A DNA stretch of 64,000 nucleotides from Sphingomonas sp. HMP6 (GTDB taxonomy: Bacteria > Pseudomonadota > Alphaproteobacteria > Sphingomonadales > Sphingomonadaceae). A program made the position numbers and the translations under genes. The stretch is taken from NCBI RefSeq assembly GCF_013374095.1, contig NZ_AP022672.1:867501-931500 (forward strand), read 5' to 3'. The notes under the pieces are model-generated. The model was not told the origin of the DNA. It was given only the letters and a program-made list of their open reading frames with translations, and ran no database searches. Within the stretch, counting starts at the first letter, position 1; every line of letters starts with the position of its first letter. Shown here piece after piece: positions 18,835 to 27,884 of the stretch.

Positions 18835-19763
18835 GGACGGGGCGCGGTCGGCTCTATTCTCTGACCGCCGCTGACGACCAGTCGCGCATTGTGCGCCGAT
18901 ACGGCCGCGCCGATCGCCGCCACCGCGTCGGCGGTCGTGATGGCGGAAGCGTGACGAGATGCGACGAGCGCCGTCCCCGGCCTCGCCATCGACGCGCGGT
19001 GCACTATCTGGAGGTTCCCGAGCCGATTGCCGAGCACGCGCCTGAGTGAGGGTCGGTCGTCCGCTGGATTGCCCGATTGATCGGGACCGGACTGGTCGTC
19101 GTTGTAGTGCGGTGCCCGGATCGGCGGGATTGCCGCACCAATGGCGTCGAGTTGCGTCAGCAAATCCGGGAAGGACGGCGGGATGTCCGGATCGCAGCTT
19201 ACCCGGGTGGCCATGATGACGCGGCTTGGCAGAGCGATCGCGATCAACAGGCGTGGCATGATGATCTCGGCACCTTGAGCGACTGGCAATTTGACGGCGC
19301 ACTCGTCGATGAGCGTCTCGGCGGCGACGTCGGGGGTCGACACCATGTTCGCCCGGGCGTCTGCGAGTAGATTGTCGACCGTGCTGTCCGATGGCGTCGC
19401 TACGCTCTCGGCCGCGCACCGCCTGGCGACCTCTGCGAGCACGATCCTCCGTCGCGCCGTGGGTCCGAGTGCGTCGATGGTTTCCCGCACGACCTCGAGC
19501 GGCCGGGCGGGCAGGCGCCTCGTCGTCGCGACGGCGTTCCTCGAGCGCGCGCCCGGGATTGCCGATGCGTCCCGCGTCGTGCGCCAAACGCGTGCCAGCA
19601 TAAGGAACTGTGAGACCGAAAGACCCATCCGACTGGCGAATGCCGCCCGGACCTCCAGGGGAGGGCGGTGGACTGCCACGAATTCATCGAGAATGCCCAC
19701 GCGCCGACGGATCTCAGGCCAGCGCGCTGGGTCCACTCCGGACAGATCGATGTCCTTCTGCAT
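18831..19763 (-). CDS. Second transposase-like (RNase H-fold) paralogue
   Basis: 310 residues, starting MQKDIDLSGVDPARWPEIRRRV. The order of parts mirrors the gene at 17707: helix-turn-helix-like region (LEVRAAFASRMGLSVSQFLMLARV), helical region (LEVVRETIDALGPTARRRIVLAEV), then IIMPRLLIAIALPSRVIMATRVSCDPD resembling the first integrase strands, and a final AVSAHNARLV similar to KHNAAVM near the end of its neighbour. No intact catalytic triad is visible. The leader GAGAAAACA before the start is shared with a truncated copy at 20141. Family assignment is by eye only. Confidence 0.45.
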   Translation of the reverse strand: MQKDIDLSGVDPARWPEIRRRVGILDEFVAVHRPPLEVRAAFASRMGLSVSQFLMLARVWRTTRDASAIPGARSRNAVATTRRLPARPLEVVRETIDALGPTARRRIVLAEVARRCAAESVATPSDSTVDNLLADARANMVSTPDVAAETLIDECAVKLPVAQGAEIIMPRLLIAIALPSRVIMATRVSCDPDIPPSFPDLLTQLDAIGAAIPPIRAPHYNDDQSGPDQSGNPADDRPSLRRVLGNRLGNLQIVHRASMARPGTALVASRHASAITTADAVAAIGAAVSAHNARLVVSGGQRIEPTAPRP

Positions 19764-19916
19764 ATGTTTTCTCTTCCAATGGGAGGCTTGAGGTGGGTGA
19801 GATCATGAGCGGCCAAGAGTGGTTCGGCGCGTGCGGCCTTGCCCCCGACGCGACGCTTTCGCCGGCAAGGTGCTCGCAGTAGTCACCGTGGCGTTTCGCG
19901 GGGGCGGCCGCGGTGA

Positions 19917-20141
19917 TCAAAGTGCGGATCCCGCTGCGGAATGACATTCCGCGGTCGGAGTCGACGGCCAGGCCCGATCTAACTTTTTGCGAGGACGCCA
20001 ACGCGTGCGCCGATCCTCTCGCTCGCTATGCCTTGGGCCGTCGCCGCGTCCGATTACGGTGTCGGCAGTCATCGCGGCGACGCGGCGACGGATCTCCGGC
20101 CAGCGGCGCGGGTCCACGCCCGTCAGATCGATGTCTTGCAT
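19917..20141 (-). pseudogene. Truncated copy of the 18831-19763 gene (5' end only)
   Basis: The first residues, MQDIDLTGVDPRRWPEIRRRV, match the N-terminus of the downstream gene almost exactly, and the DNA before the start shares GAGAAAACA. After about residue 22 the similarity stops and the frame runs to an unrelated stop. This looks like a tandem duplication that lost its body, or a duplicated leader producing a short peptide. Confidence 0.5.
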
Positions 20142-20423
20142 GCTGTTTTCTCATCAGAATCTTCCATCGCAATGAAACTCCCACGGCCTGAAGCCGCGCT
20201 TCGGATCATTTGTGGGTGCCTCTGACGTCGGCATGGAGCTCCGGCGGCCGCGCCCTTGGTGCGGCGCGGAAGCCGATGGTGAGCGCAGATGGAGCCAAGC
20301 GGCGTGGCACCACGCTTAGGTTTCCCCGGTGCTGCGGAGCTCCGGTCTTTTTGCGGATCAGGCCAGCGATTTGCCAGCCGCAGTGCGTCGCCCCGCCGGG
20401 ATTCGTGCAATACGCAAGACTTA

Positions 20424-20452
20424 AACGTTACATATAACGTTACAGAGTAACA
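20424..20452 (+). promoter_or_regulatory. Candidate operator upstream of the YdaS-like regulator
   Basis: Two direct copies of AACGTTACA lie 12 bases apart (20424-20432 and 20436-20444). A third, inverted half (AGTAACA, 20446-20452) follows. Each AACGTT is itself palindromic, and TATAAC could serve as a -10 element. The cluster is AT-rich in GC-rich DNA and lies 44 bases before the start of the regulator gene, so autoregulation is likely. The rest of the 20142-20495 gap shows no gene. Confidence 0.5.
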
Positions 20453-20495
20453 CCTTTCGCTTGCCATTTCGGCTCGGACCGTCCAACTCCTGGGC

Positions 20496-20828
20496 ATGGC
20501 AGAGGACAACGATGTGGCGGCCGGGCTGGAACGTCTGGCAAAGGCGGTCGGCGGCTACACCGCGGTAGCGCGCAAACTGAGTATTTCGCGACAGGATCTC
20601 TGGCGCTATCGCACCGGGCGCAGCACTCCGAGGCCAGCGCTGATGCGTCGCATGCTTACACAGATGCCTCCACCTGGAAGAGCTGACGTCTACGGATCCG
20701 ACGGCGAGACAGTCGCTCATCTCGATCGAGAAAGTGTTACTAAACTGCGCGGATATCTGTTACACTTGGTTCATCTGCTTGATCTTGACGAGCGGACCCG
20801 GAGCGGCCCACAACGAGAAGGCGGTTGA
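20496..20828 (+). CDS. YdaS/Cro-like helix-turn-helix regulator
   Basis: 110 residues. The segment LERLAKAVGGYTAVARKLSISRQDLWRYRTGRSTPRPALMRRM (about residues 8-50) is a classic lambda-type helix-turn-helix with the YdaS-like W-R-Y-R-x-G-R-x-x-P-x-P pattern. The C-terminal 40 residues are helical. It sits just upstream of the AAA ATPase/protease pair, in the same direction, with 31 bases between stop and next start. It probably controls that operon through the repeats at 20424-20452. Confidence 0.65.
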   Translation: MAEDNDVAAGLERLAKAVGGYTAVARKLSISRQDLWRYRTGRSTPRPALMRRMLTQMPPPGRADVYGSDGETVAHLDRESVTKLRGYLLHLVHLLDLDERTRSGPQREGG

Positions 20829-20859
20829 ATCGAGAGGATTCGGCCGATTGCGGTGACAG

Positions 20860-21891
20860 ATGAGCAGAGCGGACCTCGTAGTTCAGCTGGCGGAGGCCGG
20901 CGCACAGAACGATCATGTGAAGCTCGAGCGCACCGTCGCGGCGCTGGTCGCAGAGGCACGCGGCAAGCAGCATCACACGCTTGCTGATCGTCTCGCCAAG
21001 GCGCTCGGCGCAGTGGCACCTCGCCCGCGGCAGGCTCCGCGCGCTGTCGGCGGCAGCGTTCTTCCCGATAAGGTCCGCGACCTGCTGATCGAGCGGCCCG
21101 CTCGCCGAAGCCTCGAGGACCTGACCTTGCCACCCGAGGTGGAGGGGCAGGTAAGGGATTTGATCGAAGAGCAGAGTCGCGCCGATCTGCTCCGTGCGAA
21201 TTCGCTCGATCCGCGCCACCGGGTCATGCTCGCGGGACCGCCCGGAAACGGCAAGACGACACTGGCGGAGGCGATCGCATTCGATCTCGGCGTGCCATTC
21301 TTCACCATTCGCTATGATGCCGTGATCGACAGCTATCTCGGTGAGACGGCTGCCCGGCTACGCAGGGTGTTCGATTTCGCGCGCGCGACGCCATGTGTGC
21401 TCTTCCTCGACGAGTTCGACGCTCTCGGCAAGGAGCGTGGCGACGTGCACGAGACCGGCGAAATCAAGCGCGTGGTGTCGTCGCTGCTGCTGCAGATGGA
21501 CGACCTGCCGTCTTACACGGTCATCGTGTGCGCCTCGAACCATCCCGAGCTGCTTGATCGCGCGGTCTGGCGTCGTTTCCAGCTTCGACTGGAACTGCCG
21601 ATGCCGTCTCGCGCGGATCTCCGGCGTTGGCTTGAGCACGTCGGTGCGGATCGCCGAGCGCTCGGTGTCGATCCGGCGGCACTTGCCCGTGGTCTGGAAG
21701 GCGGCAGCTACGCAGAGGCGGAGGAGTTCCTGCTGGACGTCAAGCGCAAGATCGTTCTGTCGAACGGGCTGCCGAACGTCGTCGTCGCGCAGCAGTTAAA
21801 GGTGTGGAAGAAGCGGTTCGGTCCGAAGGCAGGGGTAGCGATTGAGAATGGCCGACAAGAACCAGATCCTACCGCTCACTCGGACACCTGA
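20860..21891 (+). CDS. ietA: AAA ATPase of an ietAS-type defence pair
   Basis: 343 residues. The N-terminus is helical. The single AAA domain has Walker A HRVMLAGPPGNGKTTLAEAI (about residues 121-140), Walker B CVLFLDEFDALGKERGD (about residues 178-194), sensor 1 YTVIVCASNHPELLD and an arginine-finger region AVWRRFQLRLELPMP. This is the spastin/FtsH-like form found beside subtilisin-like proteases in the IetA/IetS system, named first from an Agrobacterium plasmid and later listed as antiviral. The start of the protease gene lies inside its last 44 bases, so the two are translationally coupled. Confidence 0.75.
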   Translation: MSRADLVVQLAEAGAQNDHVKLERTVAALVAEARGKQHHTLADRLAKALGAVAPRPRQAPRAVGGSVLPDKVRDLLIERPARRSLEDLTLPPEVEGQVRDLIEEQSRADLLRANSLDPRHRVMLAGPPGNGKTTLAEAIAFDLGVPFFTIRYDAVIDSYLGETAARLRRVFDFARATPCVLFLDEFDALGKERGDVHETGEIKRVVSSLLLQMDDLPSYTVIVCASNHPELLDRAVWRRFQLRLELPMPSRADLRRWLEHVGADRRALGVDPAALARGLEGGSYAEAEEFLLDVKRKIVLSNGLPNVVVAQQLKVWKKRFGPKAGVAIENGRQEPDPTAHSDT

Positions 21892-24523
21892 CGACGGTCT
21901 TGCTAGAATAAACGGTCGTCAAGACAAGCGCCGCCGTTATACGGTCGCTCCTGAAACGCAGGCAGCGCGGCTTAGCCGGATCGATCGCGACTTCGCGAAT
22001 ATTCTCGATCGCGACGACATCCAGGTGCTCGACAATCCTTCGTCGTTGGCCCCGGAGCGGGCTCTCGTGATCGAGATCATAGGGTCACCGAAGCGATTCG
22101 TGAACGCCGCGAGGAAGATCGGGTTGGAATGGTTGGCCGAAGAGGTTGCGATCCTCCGCGGGGTCCGCTCGTATTTCGATCCTGGTCTTGGACTGCCTGA
22201 CGAGGACGGGGAGGAGAACGATACCGACCAACTTGATGAGGACGATTTCGACTTCCTGCTCGACGATCGGGATGGTGGCGAGGATGATCTCGCGATTGCA
22301 AACGAGGAGTCGGGCGGGGCGCTGTATCTGGGCATGCCGACGCGGGAGACGTTCCGGAGCCTGCGCAACCTGTGGGACCTCTTCAAGGCCAACAAGTCTC
22401 CACCGGATGGCCATGGTGACTGGTGGGGGCTTTTTGGACTTTTACACGACATTCGTCCCTGGGGCCCGGAGGACCGCATCGGCGAGGCCGCCCGGCAGCG
22501 CCTGAAGCTCGAACAGAGCCGCCACGCGGGAGACGACCTGCGGGTCGAAGTCGATCTCTGGTATCGGGGCGACGCGCTGACCCGCGCTCGTGCCGTTGGT
22601 GAACTCCGCGACACGGTCGAAAGACTGGGAGGAGCCATTCTGGATGAGCTACGGATCGACGAAATCCTGTATCATTCGGCGCTCGTGCATCTTCCAGGCG
22701 CAGCGGTGGACGCGATCGTCGAGCGTTCGGGACCGTTGGCGCTGGATGACGACATCATGTCGATCCGGCCGCAGAGCGGCTTCCGGTTTAGTCTTGAGGA
22801 CCTCGTCACCGACGAGGATCTGGACGATGGCAAGGGCCCGGAGGACCCCGTCCGCGCCTCGATTGGAGCGCTTATTGACGGTTGGCCTGTCTCCAATCAC
22901 GTGAAGCTGCGCAACCGGCTCGACGTCATAGAGCTTGACGTGGCTGACACGCTTGCCCCGCTGAGCAAGCGGGTGCACGGCACCGCCATGTCGTCGCTCA
23001 TACTTCGCGGGGACCTCCATCACGACGATGGGCCACTGGACCGCCGCTTGAAGGTGGTGCCTGTCCTCCTGCCCGACGGCGGCTTCGAAGCGCCGCCTCG
23101 TGACAAGCTCGCGCTCGGCATCATTCATCGCGCGGTGATCGAGTTGAAGGAGGGGACAGGGGGGCAACCTGCCAGCGGACCCGACGTCGTGATAATCAAC
23201 CACTCGATCTGCGACGAGGCCTTCGGGTTCGCGGGGACGGTCAGCCCATGGGCCCGGCTGCTCGATCATTTGGCGTGGAAGTATAAGGTCCTTTTCGTCG
23301 TCAGCGCGGGCAACATCCGTGACACGTTTGAGGTGCCCGGCTACCCGACTGGCGCGGACATGCGCTTGGCGACGCCTGAGCATCGGCGTGGCGAGATCCT
23401 GCGGGCAATAGACGCGGCCAAGGCACAACGGACGTTGTTTTCGCCTGCCGAGTCGGTGAACGGCCTCACCGTGGCGGCCGCGCATAGCGACGGATCGCCG
23501 CATAGGCTGACTGGGAATGCGACCGATCCGTTTGTGGATTTCAAAGCGCCCAACCTGGCGTCAGGGCTTGGTCATGGGTTCAATCGATCGGTGAAGCCTG
23601 ACGTGATGCTTCCAGGTGGCCGCCAGGTCGCACATCCGACCGAGGGCCAGATCCTGCGGGTCCACGGTCGAGAGCATCCTGCGAGGTTTGGTCAGAGCGT
23701 TGCAACGCCGGACCCCAATCATGGCGACCTGACGATGACCCGTCTGTCGGCCGGCACTAGCAACGCCGCCGCGCTTGCAACCCGGACTGGACTGCTCATC
23801 GGGGACGTTCTCGACGACTCTCCGATCAACGCGGGAGGACCATGGTATACCAGGCCAACGGCGGCGTCCGTGCTGAAGGCGCTCATCGGTCATGGGGCAA
23901 GCTGGGGAGAGCTGGGACGGGACATGGCCTCGATACACTCGTCGGCGGGTTCGCTGCCCAGACGGAAGGAGGCAGTCTCGCGGGCGATCGGCTACGGGCC
24001 GATCGACGAGAGCCGGATTTCGCTCGGGGGTCCGCATCGTGTCACGCTTCTCGGCGAGGATTCGATCGGGATCAAGGGTCGCCACGAGTGGCGTGTTCCA
24101 CTGCCGGACGAGTTCTTTGCGTCGACCGAATTCAGGAAGGTGGTCGTCACGCTGGCGTGGCTCACGCCGGTTACGCCCAATAGTTCGCAATACCGGACGA
24201 TTGGTCTCAATATGATCGACGATAGCGGCAAGACGCAGCTCTGGCAGGGGATGAAGCGCGTGGGCTTCCAGCCCGCCGTCGGTTTCGCGCGTCGCGGCAC
24301 GTTGATCCACGCGGTCTATGAGGGAAACAGGAAGGCTGTCCCTATGGATGAGAGGGGAGATTTCGTCATCAACGTGCAGGCCAACTGCAACATGCCCGGG
24401 ATGACGAAGTTGATGGTGCCCTATGCGCTCGCGGTAACCATCGAGGTCGCCGATACGATAAGGGGCGATATCCGTGACACGATCCGCGATCGCCTCCGCA
24501 GCCGCAGTAGGACGAGAACATGA
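21848..24523 (+). CDS. ietS: Subtilisin-like serine protease (S8) of an ietAS-type pair
   Basis: About 891 residues from ATG 21848 (MADKNQILPLTRTPDDG). The subtilase core has Asp344 in IGALIDGWPVSNH, His377 in KRVHGTAMSSL, the oxyanion region LFVVSAGN, and Ser638 in SAGTSNAAALATR, so the triad is complete. The 300-residue N-terminal extension has an acidic stretch near 120-150 (DEDGEENDTDQLDEDDFDF). No signal peptide is visible, so it acts in the cytoplasm. It overlaps ietA by 44 bases and the following gene by four (ATGA). In this system the protease is thought to be the toxic effector restrained by the ATPase. Confidence 0.78.
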   Translation: MADKNQILPLTRTPDDGLARINGRQDKRRRYTVAPETQAARLSRIDRDFANILDRDDIQVLDNPSSLAPERALVIEIIGSPKRFVNAARKIGLEWLAEEVAILRGVRSYFDPGLGLPDEDGEENDTDQLDEDDFDFLLDDRDGGEDDLAIANEESGGALYLGMPTRETFRSLRNLWDLFKANKSPPDGHGDWWGLFGLLHDIRPWGPEDRIGEAARQRLKLEQSRHAGDDLRVEVDLWYRGDALTRARAVGELRDTVERLGGAILDELRIDEILYHSALVHLPGAAVDAIVERSGPLALDDDIMSIRPQSGFRFSLEDLVTDEDLDDGKGPEDPVRASIGALIDGWPVSNHVKLRNRLDVIELDVADTLAPLSKRVHGTAMSSLILRGDLHHDDGPLDRRLKVVPVLLPDGGFEAPPRDKLALGIIHRAVIELKEGTGGQPASGPDVVIINHSICDEAFGFAGTVSPWARLLDHLAWKYKVLFVVSAGNIRDTFEVPGYPTGADMRLATPEHRRGEILRAIDAAKAQRTLFSPAESVNGLTVAAAHSDGSPHRLTGNATDPFVDFKAPNLASGLGHGFNRSVKPDVMLPGGRQVAHPTEGQILRVHGREHPARFGQSVATPDPNHGDLTMTRLSAGTSNAAALATRTGLLIGDVLDDSPINAGGPWYTRPTAASVLKALIGHGASWGELGRDMASIHSSAGSLPRRKEAVSRAIGYGPIDESRISLGGPHRVTLLGEDSIGIKGRHEWRVPLPDEFFASTEFRKVVVTLAWLTPVTPNSSQYRTIGLNMIDDSGKTQLWQGMKRVGFQPAVGFARRGTLIHAVYEGNRKAVPMDERGDFVINVQANCNMPGMTKLMVPYALAVTIEVADTIRGDIRDTIRDRLRSRSRTRT

Positions 24524-25512
24524 CCGAATTCGACGAGCAGCTGAGCCTCTGCCATCAGAGCGAGACGGTTGTCGCCGCCTTTCTCGAGCACCTTGGCGAC
24601 ATCGATGGGGCGCGGGAGCTACTTGAGGCGGGTGCCCGGGGCCAGGGTCTAGCGTTGTTCGACAGGCCTTGGAACTACTCGACGCACGTCTACGGCTTCA
24701 TCGAGGCAGGACGTAACGATGATGGTCTGATCCCGGTCACGCCGGCGATCCGGTCCGTGGCTGACCCGTCGCTCGTCGGTCGGCAGATCAAGGTAACGCT
24801 CGATGGATTCCGCGTGGCTGCATATCCCGGGATAATTGGCAAACATAAGGTGCTGATCGATTTCGAGGGTCGGGATCAGGCCGGTGCAGAAGCCCAGGAC
24901 CTGCGGTTCGCAACGGTGCTCAAGGTGGGCGACAAGGAGTCGGCAGCGATAAGTGGGCTGCCGATCTTCACTGGTCTGACGGTTCCCGGAGACGGTCTCT
25001 CCTTCAAGGTCCGCACCGTCCTTCTAAGCAACGAGGGCGATCAGGCGATCATCGACGTGCTGCAGAGTTCTCTGTTCAAGGAGGGGCTCAAGCTGATGGG
25101 CACCGTGCAACCGGCGTTGCCGCAGCTCGTCGCGCTCGCTGGTGGCGTCACCCAGAATCTCATTCGGCGCGAGTGGAACAAGCAGGTTCAGGAATTTGAG
25201 CTGGGTCTGGATTTCAGTGGGTCCCGCACGTCGGCGCGCCTGCGGAAGGGATCCTACGTGGTCGTGCAGGTCCCCGGGGAGAACATGTGGAGGTGGGACC
25301 GGTGGGCTCTAGATCCGAGCACGATGGCGCTCGTGGACGCCGACGGCAACATCGCCCCATACAACACCATCGTCTTCGCAGTGACGGACAGCACGGCCGA
25401 GACCGGTACTTCGGCCATCAGGGCCGCAGGTCGGAACGGTCTGGCTGTCGCGGACGGCAAACCCATAGCGAAGCCTAGACCCAGGCCGAAGAGATCGACC
25501 AGCGCTAGCTGA
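24520..25512 (+). CDS. Third gene of the ietAS operon, unknown function
   Basis: 330 residues, MTEFDEQLSLCHQSETVVAAFLEHLGD onward. The start overlaps the protease stop by four bases, a sign of tight coupling. I recognise no family. There is no signal peptide or membrane helix. The middle looks beta-rich (KVTLDGFRVAAYPGIIGKHKVLIDFEGRDQ) and the tail is basic and proline-rich (KPIAKPRPRPKRSTSAS). Known ietAS pairs are described as two-gene systems, so this may be an extra sensor, substrate or regulator in this variant. Confidence 0.6.
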   Translation: MTEFDEQLSLCHQSETVVAAFLEHLGDIDGARELLEAGARGQGLALFDRPWNYSTHVYGFIEAGRNDDGLIPVTPAIRSVADPSLVGRQIKVTLDGFRVAAYPGIIGKHKVLIDFEGRDQAGAEAQDLRFATVLKVGDKESAAISGLPIFTGLTVPGDGLSFKVRTVLLSNEGDQAIIDVLQSSLFKEGLKLMGTVQPALPQLVALAGGVTQNLIRREWNKQVQEFELGLDFSGSRTSARLRKGSYVVVQVPGENMWRWDRWALDPSTMALVDADGNIAPYNTIVFAVTDSTAETGTSAIRAAGRNGLAVADGKPIAKPRPRPKRSTSAS

Positions 25513-25719
25513 CCGCGTGCGCTCGGTCAGCGGGGTTACGGACAGGGTTTCCGCGGGCACGGATATCGTCTGACCACCGCGGGGGAGGGCTTGGCATTGC
25601 CCGCAGAACACCCGCGACCGACTGCATCAGTGTATAATGTGAAGCGCGCTCCAGCTGGATTATTTCAAAGACGACAACCGGGCACGCTGTGTGTCCCGGG
25701 GTAGCCTTGGAAGACTTCG

Positions 25720-26151
25720 ATGAAGATGAAATCGATCGCATCCGTTCTGCTTCTGACGATCACCGCGGCAGCGCCGGCTTTTGCGCAGACGAAGCCCACG
25801 GTGGTGCTCGTCCATGGCGCCTGGGAGACGGCCGGAATCTGGGGGCAGGTCGAAGCCGGCCTCGAGAAGGATGGCTTCCGTGTTCGCACGGTCAATCTGC
25901 CGGGCCGGCCCGGAAATCCGGTCGCACCCGAAAAGGTGAGCCTCGCCCTCTACCAGAAGGCCGTTTCGGCCATGGTGGACCAGGAGAAGGGCAAAGTCGT
26001 TCTCGTCGGCCACAGCTTCGCCGGGTTCCCGATCTCCGCCGAAGCGGAGGCTGAACCGGCCCGGATCAAGACGCTGGTCTACGTTGCGGCTTATCTGCCT
26101 AAGGATGGCCAATCGCTCCTGGGGCTTCCGATAGGGAGCGAGGGTGTCTGA
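25720..26151 (+). pseudogene. Alpha/beta hydrolase, C-terminally truncated
   Basis: 143 residues. A signal peptide (MKMKSIASVLLLTITAAAPAFAQ) leads into VVLVHGAWETAGIW (oxyanion HG) and KVVLVGHSFAGFPIS, the nucleophile elbow G-H-S-F-A-G. The frame ends soon after YLPKDGQSL, where related hydrolases (about 250-280 residues) continue to the catalytic Asp and His. Both missing residues lie in the lost half, so the product should be inactive. The downstream DNA shows no continuation in another frame that I can recognise. Confidence 0.6.
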
Positions 26152-26282
26152 CCCCTCGGGAAGCGTAACGTGGCCGGTCGCGGCGTACGTGCTCCCGAAA
26201 CCCTCGTCGCCGGATCAACCCGGCGCTCGAGATCTGGCGTTGGGATAGCTGCTCCGCGGATTAACTCGGAATGCCGGAGGAC

Positions 26283-27080
26283 CTAGATGGCGATCTTCAT
26301 ACCAACGGCGATCGGCACCACCTTCGCGCCATAGGCGCGCTCGAATGCATTCACGGCGCGCCATCCAGTGCAGTGGCCGGGTAGTATCAGGTCCACGTCG
26401 AACTGAGCGAAGTCGGCGACGGTCTTGCCGATGATGGCTTCGTTAGCGCCCGACAGATGGTAGCCGCCGATGACGGCATGGATCGGAACATCCGGCATGT
26501 CGCGCCGCGCGGCATGAAGCACGTTCACGATCCCGGCATGGGAACAGGCCGAGAAGATCACCAGCCCTTTGCCGCGCGGATTGAGCGCAAGATACTCGGG
26601 AGACTTGTGGTCACGTCGCGAGGGATCGAGGTGATGCGAGATGTAGGGGATGGCGAAGACTCGAAAGCCGCCGATAGGGGACGCCAGGCTGTAATCGACA
26701 GCGGTATCTACGACCTCGAGGCTTGACCGTCCAACGGAAAGGTATGTGGAGTCGATGAAAGTGATTCTGCCGACGGTGTATCCCTTGGCGATGTCCGCGG
26801 CGCTTGGCGACGCCCTGACGACCCGACCCGGAAGCTGGTCCTCGTGAGCCACTATGTAGGACGGGTCGAGGACGGAGTAGTCGCTGATTTCTCGAGAGGT
26901 TCGTAAACGTTTGTAGTCGAGCGAGATGCGCAGGCCGTGCGCGAACGCTGGTTCGATTATGAAACCCACGGAAAGGGTCCTCGCAACCTGCGGCTTCACA
27001 TTGGGCGAGCCGCCCGACAGCTGGAACTTGAAGTCGCTCAGCGAGAATGGAGGCGTCCCGCCGCGCTTGGGGTGCGACAT
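26283..27080 (-). pseudogene. Chimeric ORF: TonB-dependent receptor fragment fused to MBL-fold C-terminus
   Basis: 265 residues made of two unrelated parts. Residues 1 to about 155 (NVKPQVARTLSVGFIIEP, LRISLDYKRLRTSREI, GRITFIDSTYLSVGRSS) match the barrel of a TonB-dependent receptor, with its N-PEV-like strand starts. From about residue 160 the sequence is the end of a metallo-beta-lactamase-fold hydrolase: YLALNPRGKGLVIFSACSHAGIVNVL, HAVIGGYHLSG and LILPGHCTGWRAVNAF. The first MBL metal motif is missing. The receptor frame extends upstream of the start codon, so this is the scar of a deletion joining two genes. A functional product is unlikely. Confidence 0.6.
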
Positions 27081-27172
27081 GTTGAAGGTTAGGGTGTTGG
27101 ATCCAACCGGTGTGATCTGGGAGGCCGTAGGGGGCGTGTATGCTCATCGCAGGCCTGACGGGATCGCGTTGA

Positions 27173-27367
27173 TCACGCGGTCGTGGCCCAGCGCCACATC
27201 GCACTTGCCGAGATGATCAGCACGACACCGAGTGCGAGCGCCATAACGCCAACCATGCGGAACGCGTATATCTTCCGTTCGTCCGTCGCGCGCGCGAGTG
27301 CGATGATTATGGCGCTCCCGATAAGAACGAAGGCGAGCGCGACTATGAGCATTATGACGATGCTCAT
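27173..27367 (-). CDS. Small two-helix membrane protein
   Basis: 64 residues. Two hydrophobic segments, MSIVIMLIVALAFVLIGSAI and VGVMALALGVVLIISASAMW, flank a short charged loop (RATDERKIYAF). No family is recognised. It lies in a decayed region but its own frame is intact with a membrane-protein composition. Confidence 0.45.
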   Translation of the reverse strand: MSIVIMLIVALAFVLIGSAIIIALARATDERKIYAFRMVGVMALALGVVLIISASAMWRWATTA

Positions 27368-27563
27368 CTGTCGCGACCGTCGTAATTACGAGCCGAGACC
27401 ACATTTACGATCCCACCGTCGCTCACGCCGGCTCTGAACATTGCCTGCGTCAACCGCTTCAAGCCGCGCGGTCATGGATGCCGACGTCGATCGCGATGCG
27501 CGGTACCGCATGCGTCGAGATCTGGACCGTCAGAACTTCCCACTGGGAGCGCCGGGCACCGGT

Positions 27564-27884
27564 TCAATATGGCGCGATTTCCGCGCGTATCGCGGCGAGT
27601 TCCGGTCCCATCTCATTCGACATGCCATCGAGCTCGGTTGTGACCGAAGCGTTGTAGCTGGAGTGCACCGCTAGTCGATCTATGGCAGCTGTGAAAAGTG
27701 GCGCCGTTGGAAGGATGGGATCGGTGGCTGCGTTAAATACCGTGCTGAGACCTTTCTGGTCAATCAAGCCTTCCTGTTCAGCGCTCAGCGGGTTGTCTCG
27801 AGCCCTGCGGACAACACTTTTGGTCCGCCGATCGAAACGTGCTTTACGGATTGCCGCCTGTTCAAATTCAATCGCGTTCGGCAT
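27564..27884 (-). CDS. Hypothetical protein upstream of the RiPP cluster
   Basis: About 106 residues from MPNAIEFEQAAIRKARF, chosen because GGGAGAC lies nine bases upstream. A longer frame reaches 28094. The N-terminus is basic and helical (IRKARFDRRTKSVVRRARDN), the C-terminus mildly hydrophobic and acidic (ELDGMSNEMGPELAAIRAEI). It is divergent from the precursor peptide gene, with about 290 bases between. No family is recognised. Confidence 0.4.
   Translation of the reverse strand: MPNAIEFEQAAIRKARFDRRTKSVVRRARDNPLSAEQEGLIDQKGLSTVFNAATDPILPTAPLFTAAIDRLAVHSSYNASVTTELDGMSNEMGPELAAIRAEIAPY

Noticed and set aside
22649..24310. Minus-strand frames of 284 and 249 residues inside the subtilase gene
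   Set aside because: Antisense shadows; the plus strand has the complete protease triad.
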